The position numbers were made by a program, and so were the translations under genes. From Syntrophaceae bacterium (lineage in GTDB: Bacteria; Desulfobacterota; Desulfomonilia; Desulfomonilales; Desulfomonilaceae), in assembly GCA_014874425.1 (NCBI GenBank), contig JACWAG010000384.1:1-31214 (forward strand): DNA of 31,214 nt, given 5' to 3'. A model generated the notes under the pieces. It searched no databases. It was not told the origin of the DNA and saw only the letters and a program-made list of their open reading frames with translations. Of the stretch, positions 24,556 to 30,746 are shown piece after piece; position 1 is the first letter of the stretch; each line of letters begins with the position of its first letter.

Positions 24556-25305
24556 ATGAAGAAAATTATTATAATAGCTAATATCACCATTCTCTGTTTC
24601 TTAATGGCAGTCACGGTGTACGCTTGGGAAGTGCCGAGTTATCTTAGGGCGAATGGTGGAGTCAGGATGTGGTTTACGAACATTGAGGGGGATTTGATTC
24701 AACTGGACAGAACCAAGATTGGCCTTGGCGAAAACATGGGACTCAAAAAAGAGAAATTGGTCTGGGAATTTTTTGCTTCCATGAGATTTGACAATGCGCA
24801 TGTCTTCAGGCTGAGGGCGGAACCCAGCACTGTATATGATCAGTCTTCGAACGATTCATATCTTCAGATTAAGGACTGGAGATTGGGGTACGATCTGGAT
24901 TTTTACATGACTCCTCAAATGTTGTTTGGGGCTAACGTGGATTTGGTATTCGCGGGATATGACACCAAAGTCAGTAACGTCATGGTCGGGGGTTCGGTCT
25001 ACAATTACAGAACTGAAGCAAATAAGGTTTTTCCGACACTGGGTGTCCATGGAACGTTCTATCCGATTGTTCAGGGCATAGCCCTTAGGCCCAATATTGC
25101 AGGCAGGGTCAACTGGTGGAACAATGGCGATTTTGAAACGTGGGAGTGGGAAGCTCTCACAGGAGTAGACATTCCTATAAACTCTTACTGGACATGGAAC
25201 GTAAGCACAGGTTACCGCTATGACCACATAAAGTTTAAACGCGAAATAGATACGTTGGATATCAATCGTGGTGGTTTTTTCCTGGAGGCCTCCCTACTAT
25301 TTTAA
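24556..25305 (+). CDS. Outer-membrane beta-barrel protein, function unknown
   Basis: 249 residues; ATG at 24556 with GGA about nine bases upstream. The first 23 residues are a signal peptide (M-K-K, an Ile/Leu-rich core, V-Y-A|W-E-V). The mature chain is rich in aromatic residues and alternates polar and hydrophobic residues in strands typical of an 8- to 10-stranded barrel (for instance 'WRLGYDLDFYMTPQMLFGAN', 'GIALRPNIAGRVNWW'). It ends F-F-L-E-A-S-L-L-F, with the C-terminal Phe used by the BAM insertion machinery. A good sigma-70 promoter precedes it. Its stop overlaps the end of the minus-strand sirtuin gene by four bases. No specific porin family is recognised; the role could be structural or transport. 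Confidence 0.75.
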   Translation: MKKIIIIANITILCFLMAVTVYAWEVPSYLRANGGVRMWFTNIEGDLIQLDRTKIGLGENMGLKKEKLVWEFFASMRFDNAHVFRLRAEPSTVYDQSSNDSYLQIKDWRLGYDLDFYMTPQMLFGANVDLVFAGYDTKVSNVMVGGSVYNYRTEANKVFPTLGVHGTFYPIVQGIALRPNIAGRVNWWNNGDFETWEWEALTGVDIPINSYWTWNVSTGYRYDHIKFKREIDTLDINRGGFFLEASLLF

Positions 25306-26108
25306 ATTGTTAAATTTAAAGCTGAAGTAACTCCTACCCTTTTTTCCAGTTTCTCGATTAATTCGGCCATGATTTCTGAGGCGGTTCCGACTAAAAGTAT
25401 ATCACTCACCTGTTTGTGAAGGGCTGAGGGTTCGCGATTGATTTCAATTACAATAGCCGGCGGTGTCTTAACTTTGACGGCGATAGGGATTTGCGCTGCT
25501 GGAAAAACTTGCAAGGACGTTCCGATCACTAACAATGTATCACATTTCTGGGATTGAATTTGCGAAATCATGAGCGCCCTAGCAGGGATCGCTTCACCAA
25601 AAAAAATTGCGTCGGGTTTAAGAATTCCTCCACATTTTAGGCAACGGGGAGTATCTTCCTGGCCTGACATAAGCCGCTCCTCGACGTCGTTGATAGGTTC
25701 CAGTGTTTTACATTTCATACATATAGCACGTAAAAAATTTCCGTGAAACTCAACTACTTCCACAGACCCTGCTCTTTGATGAAGATTGTCAACATTTTGA
25801 GTGATCAAACACTTAAGTATGTCAAGGCGCTCCAACTTGGCTAGCGCAAAATGCGCCAAATTGGGCTCCGCGGAGGCTAGATCGAATTCACCCGATTGTT
25901 TCAAGCTCAGGTTCAAACGCCAAAATCGTCCGGGATTTTGCAAGAAGCGGTCGATCGAGAATTCACCAGGATCAACTTTTGACCAAAGTCCCCCGGGGCT
26001 CCTAAAATCAGGTATACCCGATTCGGTGCTTATTCCGGCTCCGGTCAACGCCACCGCGTTTTTGGCTTTTACCAATATTTCAACTACTTTGTCGATTTGC
26101 TCTTGCAT
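25302..26108 (-). CDS. cobB: NAD-dependent protein deacylase, sirtuin (CobB/Sir2)
   Basis: 268 residues from the ATG at 26108, which has AAGGA nine bases upstream; an in-frame TTG two codons earlier is too close to that site. Sirtuins remove acyl groups from lysines using NAD, for instance on acetyl-CoA synthetase. Seen: the NAD-binding 'LTGAGISTESGIPDFRS' (residues 21-37), 'TQNVDNLHQRAG', the catalytic His in 'VEFHGN', and a four-Cys zinc site (C-M-K-C and C-L-K-C). 'PDAIFFGEAIP' and 'LVIGTSLQVFPAAQIP' complete the fold. No acetyltransferase or acs gene is adjacent. Upstream it diverges from the sigma factor gene. Confidence 0.94.
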   Translation of the reverse strand: MQEQIDKVVEILVKAKNAVALTGAGISTESGIPDFRSPGGLWSKVDPGEFSIDRFLQNPGRFWRLNLSLKQSGEFDLASAEPNLAHFALAKLERLDILKCLITQNVDNLHQRAGSVEVVEFHGNFLRAICMKCKTLEPINDVEERLMSGQEDTPRCLKCGGILKPDAIFFGEAIPARALMISQIQSQKCDTLLVIGTSLQVFPAAQIPIAVKVKTPPAIVIEINREPSALHKQVSDILLVGTASEIMAELIEKLEKRVGVTSALNLTI

Positions 26109-26173
26109 AAACAATGTTCCTTAATAACAAAAAGCGTAATTGTGCAAATATATAGCATGCCCAGACTCCTTTC

Positions 26174-26202
26174 GGAACCTTATTGCTCCAACTAAAACCT
26201 GA
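26174..26202 (+). promoter_or_regulatory. Candidate ECF-type promoter upstream of the sigma/anti-sigma/trx genes
   Basis: GGAACCT at 26174-26180 followed 17 bases later by CCTGA at 26198-26202 resembles the GGAACTT...TCTGA layout of ECF sigma promoters. If used by the sigma factor encoded just downstream it would make the operon autoregulated. It does not match the GGAAT-N18-GTT consensus of Streptomyces SigR well. By-eye match only. Confidence 0.3.
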
Positions 26203-26215
26203 TGAAAAATTCAAA

Positions 26216-26244
26216 TTGACACAAAATAGTTGCCAAATTATTTC
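26216..26244 (+). promoter_or_regulatory. Candidate sigma-70 promoter upstream of the sigma factor gene
   Basis: TTGACA (26216-26221) then, after 17 bases, TATTTC (26239-26244), about 70 bases before the presumed start of the sigma gene. A consensus -35 with a mediocre -10 could give basal expression alongside the candidate ECF site just upstream. Confidence 0.35.
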
Positions 26245-26312
26245 AATTAATACAACATATCTTTCTTTAATAATTGTCGTCAGTAAAGCATTATCTTCAG
26301 ATGGTATTTGCG

Positions 26313-26903
26313 ATGGAAGAGGATTTACAATACGTAAGAGCAACACTAGGAGGCGATTTCGACGCTTTCGAGCGCCTTGTCGACAAGTACCAGGGAAAAA
26401 TATTCAGACATTTACGAAAGATGGTAAGCGATTCTTCTCTGGCTGAGGATCTTCTTCAAGACACTTTTCTGAACGCATACCGCGGCTTGAATGGTTTTAG
26501 CGGGGCCTCATCCTTTTCGACCTGGCTTTTCCGGATAGCGACAAACGTGGCGCTCATGTACCTCAGAAGAGATCGTCCTGAGACGGTGGAATACGATGAC
26601 AAAATCATGAGCGAGCTGGCGGACGTATTGACGCCGTCTCCGGAATTTGTCAGTACACCTCTCGAAGTACTCCTTTCCCAGGAGGGTAAGGTTAAAATCG
26701 AACAGGCGATAGATAAACTGCCGGTGCTTTACAGATCCGTTGTCATTCTTAGAGATGTTGAAGGGTTCTCCCTTGAAGAAGTCGCAAACATCGTGGGCGC
26801 TTCCATTCCGGCTGTAAAATCCAGACTACATAGAGCTAGACATATTGTGCGGGAGACTCTAACGTCTTATTATATAGAAAAGGGCTCATCCCGGAATTTG
26901 TAA
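26313..26903 (+). CDS. ECF (group 4) RNA polymerase sigma factor
   Basis: About 196 residues from the ATG at 26313. In-frame ATG at 26301 and TTG at 26274 are possible starts; none has a good ribosome binding site, and 26313 gives the usual M-E-E-D-L-x-x-V start. Sigma region 2 is clear: 'FERLVDKYQGKIFRHLRKMV' then 'AEDLLQDTFLNAYRGLNGF' and 'SFSTWLFRIATNVALMYLRR'. A variable linker follows, then region 4: 'LPVLYRSVVILRDVEGFSL', 'EEVANIVGASIPAVKSRLHR'. There is no region 1.1 or 3, as expected for ECF factors. It directs polymerase to a stress regulon. The gene for a zinc anti-sigma starts 20 bases downstream and trxA/trxB follow, so thiol-redox stress is the likely cue (inference from context). 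Confidence 0.92.
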   Translation: MEEDLQYVRATLGGDFDAFERLVDKYQGKIFRHLRKMVSDSSLAEDLLQDTFLNAYRGLNGFSGASSFSTWLFRIATNVALMYLRRDRPETVEYDDKIMSELADVLTPSPEFVSTPLEVLLSQEGKVKIEQAIDKLPVLYRSVVILRDVEGFSLEEVANIVGASIPAVKSRLHRARHIVRETLTSYYIEKGSSRNL

Positions 26904-26923
26904 AGACATGCAAGGTAAGGCCC

Positions 26924-27160
26924 ATGAAAAAGTGCAAAGATTTTTGTGATAAGCTTTCTGATTACTTGGACAAAGAACTGGGGGAAAATGAATGTGTTTT
27001 GATCGAGGAGCATCTTGACAGTTGCGCCCCTTGTTCACTGATTTTTGAAGGTTTGAAAATCGCTGTCCTTGTGTGTTCGGAAGGTATTTCGGATGAAATG
27101 CCTGATGAGGTTAGTGCAAGGTTGAAAGAATTTTTGCGAAATAATTGTAGGGCTGATTGA
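26924..27160 (+). CDS. Zinc-binding anti-sigma factor (ZAS / zf-HC2), RsrA-like
   Basis: 78 residues; ATG at 26924 with AAGGTAAGG upstream. The ZAS core H-x3-C-x2-C is at His30, Cys34, Cys37 ('EEHLDSCAPC'). Aligned by eye with RsrA of Streptomyces (recalled sequence), Cys4, Cys24, His30, Cys34 and Cys37 fall on RsrA Cys11, Cys31, His37, Cys41 and Cys44 without a gap, and L-D-K-E lines up exactly. RsrA Cys11, Cys41 and Cys44 are the ones reported as needed for redox control. Further Cys are at 8, 51 and 76. There is no membrane helix, so it is a cytosolic sensor, unlike RseA-type anti-sigmas. It probably holds the upstream ECF sigma inactive until oxidation ejects zinc. trxA begins 26 bases downstream, consistent with thioredoxin resetting it. 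Confidence 0.88.
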   Translation: MKKCKDFCDKLSDYLDKELGENECVLIEEHLDSCAPCSLIFEGLKIAVLVCSEGISDEMPDEVSARLKEFLRNNCRAD

Positions 27161-27186
27161 AATAATATCCTGAGAGGAGTTAACAG

Positions 27187-27519
27187 ATGGCAGAAAGTGG
27201 CGCTTTGTTACATGTAACGGATGCAGATTTTGACCAGCAGATACTGAAGTCAGAAGTTCCCGCGTTGGTTGATTTCTGGGCCGCGTGGTGCGGACCGTGC
27301 AGGACTGTTGGTCCGGTCGTGGAAGAACTAGCTGGAGAATACAAGGACAAGGTCAAAGTCGCGAAATTAAATGTTGATGACAACAAACAAACACCATCCA
27401 AATACGGAGTTAAAGGGATTCCTACATTAATACTCTTCAAAAATGGTCAGGTCGTGGATCAAATAGTTGGGGCTGTCCCAAAGAATAAAATCAAGGATAT
27501 GCTTGACAAGGTAAGCTAA
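27187..27519 (+). CDS. trxA: Thioredoxin
   Basis: 110 residues; ATG at 27187 with GAGAGGAG upstream. Classical thioredoxin fold with the active site W-C-G-P-C (Cys35, Cys38) in 'VDFWAAWCGPCRTVGPVVEE', the buried Asp/Lys region ('KLNVDDN') and the cis-Pro loop 'GVKGIPTLILFKNGQVVDQI'. It reduces disulfides in cytosolic proteins and is regenerated by thioredoxin reductase, encoded immediately after it: the trxA stop and the trxB start are adjacent (TAA ATG). Clustering after the sigma/anti-sigma pair suggests that it both belongs to the regulon and feeds back on the sensor (inference). Confidence 0.96.
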   Translation: MAESGALLHVTDADFDQQILKSEVPALVDFWAAWCGPCRTVGPVVEELAGEYKDKVKVAKLNVDDNKQTPSKYGVKGIPTLILFKNGQVVDQIVGAVPKNKIKDMLDKVS

Positions 27520-28437
27520 ATGCAAGCGGATCTAGTCATTTTAGGCGGTGGCCCGGCGGGCCTGACTGCCGGTTTGTATGCGTCACGGGCTAGGATAAAT
27601 GTGGTTCTTTTAGAAAAGGGTATGCCAGGCGGACAAATGGCTGCCACGGAGCTTGTTGATAATTATCCTGGTCAACCTGACCCCATTTTAGGTTTTGAGC
27701 TAGCCCAAAGGATGGAAGCCCAAGCCCGCAAGTTTGGTCTTGAGATTCAAACTTCCGATATAACCTCAATCTCTAAAACCGATTCCGGCTTTGCTCTTTA
27801 CAATGAGGCGGGGATCGCTCACTCCTGCAATGCTCTAATATTGGCTACGGGGGCCAACCCCATAAAACTTGGTATCCCAGGTGAACTAGAATTTGCGGGT
27901 CGCGGAGTTAGCTATTGCGCTGTCTGCGACGGTCCATTTTTTAGAGATGTTGAAGTGGCCGTGATCGGTGGTGGGGATTCTGCGGTAGAAGAAGCGGTAT
28001 ATCTTACCAGATTCGCTTCGAAAGTTCATCTTATCCACAGAAGAGACCAATTGCGGGCGGTCAAGGAAATCCAGGAGAAAGCTTTTGCTGAAACCAAGAT
28101 GACTATCCACTGGAACAGTGTTCCAGAAGCGATAATCGGTGAATCCGATATCAAGACCCTACGCATTCGTTCAAAACTGAATGGTTCCGTATCTGAACTC
28201 CCAGTGGGAGGGGTTTTCTTTTATGTGGGTATAAAACCTGCCGATGAGACCTTTCGGGGTATAGTCAAGTCAGATGATAGAGGCTTCGTCGTGACGGATG
28301 AAAATATGGCAACCTCAGCACTTGGAATCTTTGCCGCTGGAGATGTGCGAGTCAAAGTCCTTAGACAGATATCAACGGCCGTCGGTGACGGAGCAATAGC
28401 GGCGTATAGCGCTCAACATTACCTGGAAAGTCTTTGA
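27520..28437 (+). CDS. trxB: Thioredoxin reductase (NADPH, FAD)
   Basis: 305 residues; ATG directly after the trxA stop, so the two are probably coupled. FAD-binding 'ILGGGPAGLTAGLYASRARI' at the N-terminus; redox pair Cys133/Cys136 in 'YCAVCDGPFF'; NADPH-binding 'VIGGGDSAVEEAVYL' followed by 'HRRDQLRA', whose H-R-R fits NADPH preference; and the closing FAD motif 'GIFAAGDVRVKVLRQISTA'. This is the low-Mr bacterial type that passes electrons from NADPH to thioredoxin. The TIGR04073-like gene converges 23 bases beyond the stop with no clear terminator between. Confidence 0.95.
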   Translation: MQADLVILGGGPAGLTAGLYASRARINVVLLEKGMPGGQMAATELVDNYPGQPDPILGFELAQRMEAQARKFGLEIQTSDITSISKTDSGFALYNEAGIAHSCNALILATGANPIKLGIPGELEFAGRGVSYCAVCDGPFFRDVEVAVIGGGDSAVEEAVYLTRFASKVHLIHRRDQLRAVKEIQEKAFAETKMTIHWNSVPEAIIGESDIKTLRIRSKLNGSVSELPVGGVFFYVGIKPADETFRGIVKSDDRGFVVTDENMATSALGIFAAGDVRVKVLRQISTAVGDGAIAAYSAQHYLESL

Positions 28438-28460
28438 AAAAGCTGTAAGTGTCGCTGGTT

Positions 28461-28958
28461 TCAGTTCGATGGCTTTTGATGATTAAGCATCTCGGGATTT
28501 TTAATCGGAATAGGGCCGTTGAACCAGAAAGGGTCCGGATCAAGACAATCGTCGGGTCCAAAAGGAGTGTCCGGCATTCTGAGTGGAGGCAGGCGTCTAC
28601 AAACCGGTTCGGGGTTCCAGAATGTGGCGGTTTGTATCAGTCCTTGATTTATCTGTCGCAGCATGGATCTCAGGCCCACGATGGATCCTGCCACGTATCC
28701 TGCCACAGCTCCGGAAATATAGCCGGGCAGTCCTCCGCTGTATGATCCTTCGTAAGCGGCTTCTACCGCGGAATTGGTCATGCCTGCGTAGAGTTCATAT
28801 GGAGCGAACAGAATATTTGTAATCCCCCGACCCAGTTTCCAAGCCGAACACTCCAGTCGTGAAACGGGTTTCTGGTTACATTCCGACCCGTTGGAAACAT
28901 CTACAACACCGTATGCTGCGATGATCAACGCCACCACTAGAAACTCTAAAGTTCTCAA
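28461..28958 (-). CDS. Exported protein resembling the TIGR04073 (exosortase system-associated) family
   Basis: 165 residues from a TTG at 28958, the only usable start before an upstream in-frame stop, with a G-rich GGGGGGA just before it (short spacing). The N-terminus is a signal peptide (M-R-T-L-E-F-L-V-V-A-L-I-I-A-A). The next segment, 'SAWKLGRGITNILFAPYELY', followed by a Gly/Ala-rich hydrophobic stretch ('GYISGAVAGYVAGSIVG'), matches the pattern I remember for TIGR04073, small exported proteins named for co-occurrence with exosortase. The C-terminal ~55 residues are Pro-rich with two Cys and end K-P-S-N. There is no exosortase or PEP-CTERM gene in the window, so the system link is untested. 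It stands alone and converges with trxB. Function unknown. Confidence 0.65.
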   Translation of the reverse strand: MRTLEFLVVALIIAAYGVVDVSNGSECNQKPVSRLECSAWKLGRGITNILFAPYELYAGMTNSAVEAAYEGSYSGGLPGYISGAVAGYVAGSIVGLRSMLRQINQGLIQTATFWNPEPVCRRLPPLRMPDTPFGPDDCLDPDPFWFNGPIPIKNPEMLNHQKPSN

Positions 28959-29011
28959 ATTCCCCCCACTTTCTACTGACTTGCAGTTCCGGCTGATTCT
29001 CGGTTAAACGG

Positions 29012-29038
29012 CTCAAGCTCATTAAAAGAGCTTTTGAG
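29012..29038. repeat. Inverted repeat upstream of the TIGR04073-like gene
   Basis: CTCAA-GCTC and GAGC-TT-TTGAG form a 9-bp stem with a two-base bulge and an A/T-rich seven-base loop. It lies about 55 bases before the TTG start of the minus-strand gene, without a T-run on either side, so a leader hairpin or operator is likelier than a terminator. The rest of 28959-29248 is AT-rich, with a TATAAT at 29144-29149 that lacks a clear -35. Confidence 0.35.
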
Positions 29039-29248
29039 ATAGGAAATATCCTATGGACACTAATTATATCAAAACCGACGTCATTATTGCAAATAAATAA
29101 AGTTGTTTAATGTCAGTTAATTATAGTAGTTTATTAAATTATCTATAATGTTTCAGGCCTTGCTTGCTTTAATCAATTAGTGTATCATTGAAATGACCAA
29201 ATATATTCATACATGGTTCAGCCTATGAATTTGTGGCGCGAGGTTGTC

Positions 29249-29389
29249 ATGAAAAAATGGCTTTTGATTATTGTTGCGACTTTTTTGATCGCAAGTTGTT
29301 CATTCGAGCGCGCCGTGAAATGGATTCAAGACATGGATTGGGAACGGGATGACCAGACAATAAGAATCGTAAACATCTTTATTAAATAA
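29249..29389 (+). CDS. Small lipoprotein, 46 residues
   Basis: The ATG at 29249 has GAGG five bases upstream; an in-frame ATG eight codons earlier is possible. The protein begins 'MKKWLLIIVATFLIASC', a textbook lipoprotein signal with lipobox L-I-A-S-C (cleavage before Cys17). The mature part is only 30 residues: S-F-E-R, then 'AVKWIQDMDWERDDQTIRI' and a short hydrophobic end. After lipidation it would be anchored to the inner or outer membrane; Ser at +2 favours the outer membrane by the enteric rule, which may not hold here. It is too short for family assignment. hisI follows after 70 bases on the same strand, with its own strong ribosome binding site. Confidence 0.65.
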   Translation: MKKWLLIIVATFLIASCSFERAVKWIQDMDWERDDQTIRIVNIFIK

Positions 29390-29459
29390 GATAAACCAAC
29401 GTCCCAACGTCATTTGGTAAAGTTGATTATGGAAATAGATTTGTAAAAGAGGAGGCTTT

Positions 29460-29834
29460 ATGCGAGGGTCTTTAGATGCCTCTCATATACACGAGGTCGA
29501 TTTTGACAAAGGTGGCGGTTTAGTCCCGGCAATTGCTCAAGACACAAAAACCGGCAAGGTATTAATGATGGCCTACATGAACCGAGAAGCCCTAGATGTG
29601 ACTCTGAGGGAGGGAAGAGCCTGTTATTGGAGCAGGTCCCGTAAAGAATTGTGGCGAAAAGGCGCTACTTCAGGAGATATCCAGATCGTCAGGGAAGTTC
29701 TTGTGGATTGCGATATGGACACCATACTATTAATGGTAGACCAACAGGGTGAAGGCGCATGCCACACCAAAAGATGGAGCTGTTTTTTCAGGCGAATCAA
29801 TAAGGAAGGAGAAATCAGGGAAATTGAGTCGTAG
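29460..29834 (+). CDS. hisI: Phosphoribosyl-AMP cyclohydrolase
   Basis: 124 residues, the monofunctional length; ATG at 29460 behind a strong GAGGAGG. It opens the adenine ring of phosphoribosyl-AMP, the third step of histidine synthesis. Seen: 'LMMAYMNREALDVTLREGRA', 'YWSRSRKELWRKGATSG', and the metal-binding region with 'VDCDMDTILLMVDQQGEGAC' followed by H-T and a further S-C-F-F. No HisE domain is attached. The end overlaps hisG by 11 bases, implying translational coupling. It ends in TAG. Other his genes are not in the window. Confidence 0.95.
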   Translation: MRGSLDASHIHEVDFDKGGGLVPAIAQDTKTGKVLMMAYMNREALDVTLREGRACYWSRSRKELWRKGATSGDIQIVREVLVDCDMDTILLMVDQQGEGACHTKRWSCFFRRINKEGEIREIES

Positions 29835-30705
29835 AGACCCACTTAAATTTGTCATTCCGAAAGGAAGTTTGGAACAAGCCACAATTGATCTATTCCGACG
29901 CGCAGGATGGAATATATCGGTGTCACCAAGAAGTTATTTTCCGTCTGTAGACGATGATGAAATCTTTATGGCCCGTTTGAGAGCCCAGGAAATATCCCGT
30001 TACATAGAATCTGCAACGTTTGATGCCGGCTTGACTGGTAAGGACTGGATACTCGAGAATGAATCCAACGTGAAAGTTATTGACGATCTGGTTTATTCTA
30101 AAGTTTCTCAAAATCCTGCCAGGTGGGTCTTGGCGGTTGACGCCGGTTCTGGCTACAAGGTCCCCGAGGACCTTGAGGGGAAAAGAATAGCTACTGAACT
30201 GGTCGGTGTGACCAAGAAATTTTTCTCTGAGAGAGGAATAAAAGTTGATGTTGAATTTTCATGGGGAAGCACGGAAGCCAAAGTCAAAGAAGGGGTCGTA
30301 GACGCCATTGTTGATGTGACTGAAACTGGAAGCACCTTGAGGGCTAATGGCTTAAAGATAATATATAATATTCTTACTACCAACACACAGCTAATAGCTA
30401 ATAACCAATCTTACGAGGACCCGTTCAAACGGGAAAAGATAGAACAGATTCATCTAATGCTACAATCTGCGCTGGAAGCTCGTAAAATGGTTGGTTTGAA
30501 AATGAATGTTCCTGAGCAGAATCTGGACACAGTGGTTGGCTTGCTTCCGTCGTTGAATGCTCCAACTGTAGCTGGATTGTACAAATCAGAATGGTTTTCT
30601 GTTGAATCCGTAGTTTCAGAAGAAGTCGTAAGGACATTAATACCGAAACTTCTCAAGTCTGGAGCAAGAGGTATAATCGAATATTCTATAAATAAGGTTC
30701 TGTAA
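29824..30705 (+). CDS. hisG: ATP phosphoribosyltransferase (long form)
   Basis: 293 residues from a TTG at 29824, inside the last codons of hisI, with CAGGG just upstream; the homology ('LKFVIPKGSLEQATIDLFRR') begins six residues later. An in-frame GTG at 29749 would bury 86 bases in hisI and is less likely. HisG makes phosphoribosyl-ATP from ATP and PRPP, the first and feedback-controlled step of histidine synthesis. Seen: 'ATFDAGLTGKDWI' and the PRPP-binding-like stretch 'VVDAIVDVTETGSTLRANGL'. The C-terminal ~75 residues are the ACT-like regulatory domain that marks the long, HisZ-independent form able to bind histidine. Confidence 0.95.
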   Translation: MSRRDPLKFVIPKGSLEQATIDLFRRAGWNISVSPRSYFPSVDDDEIFMARLRAQEISRYIESATFDAGLTGKDWILENESNVKVIDDLVYSKVSQNPARWVLAVDAGSGYKVPEDLEGKRIATELVGVTKKFFSERGIKVDVEFSWGSTEAKVKEGVVDAIVDVTETGSTLRANGLKIIYNILTTNTQLIANNQSYEDPFKREKIEQIHLMLQSALEARKMVGLKMNVPEQNLDTVVGLLPSLNAPTVAGLYKSEWFSVESVVSEEVVRTLIPKLLKSGARGIIEYSINKVL

Positions 30706-30737
30706 GGCCTAGTAAGGCCAGATCTGTAAGGTCTTTT
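30701..30737 (+). terminator. Triple TAAGG repeat and weak terminator-like hairpin after hisG
   Basis: The hisG stop codon lies in the first of three near-identical 9-base units (TGTAAGGCC 30701-30709, AGTAAGGCC 30711-30719, TGTAAGGTC 30725-30733). The last part can fold as AGATC-TGTAA-GGTCT (30720-30734) ending in TTTT. The stem is short and includes a G-T pair, so termination is uncertain. The next gene converges a few bases downstream. Confidence 0.3.
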
Positions 30738-30746
30738 GCGAGCATC

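Noticed and set aside
29749..29823. N-terminal extension of hisG to a GTG inside hisI
   Set aside because: The added 25 residues do not resemble HisG and would overlap hisI by 86 bases. The TTG at 29824 gives the normal N-terminus and a short coupled overlap.
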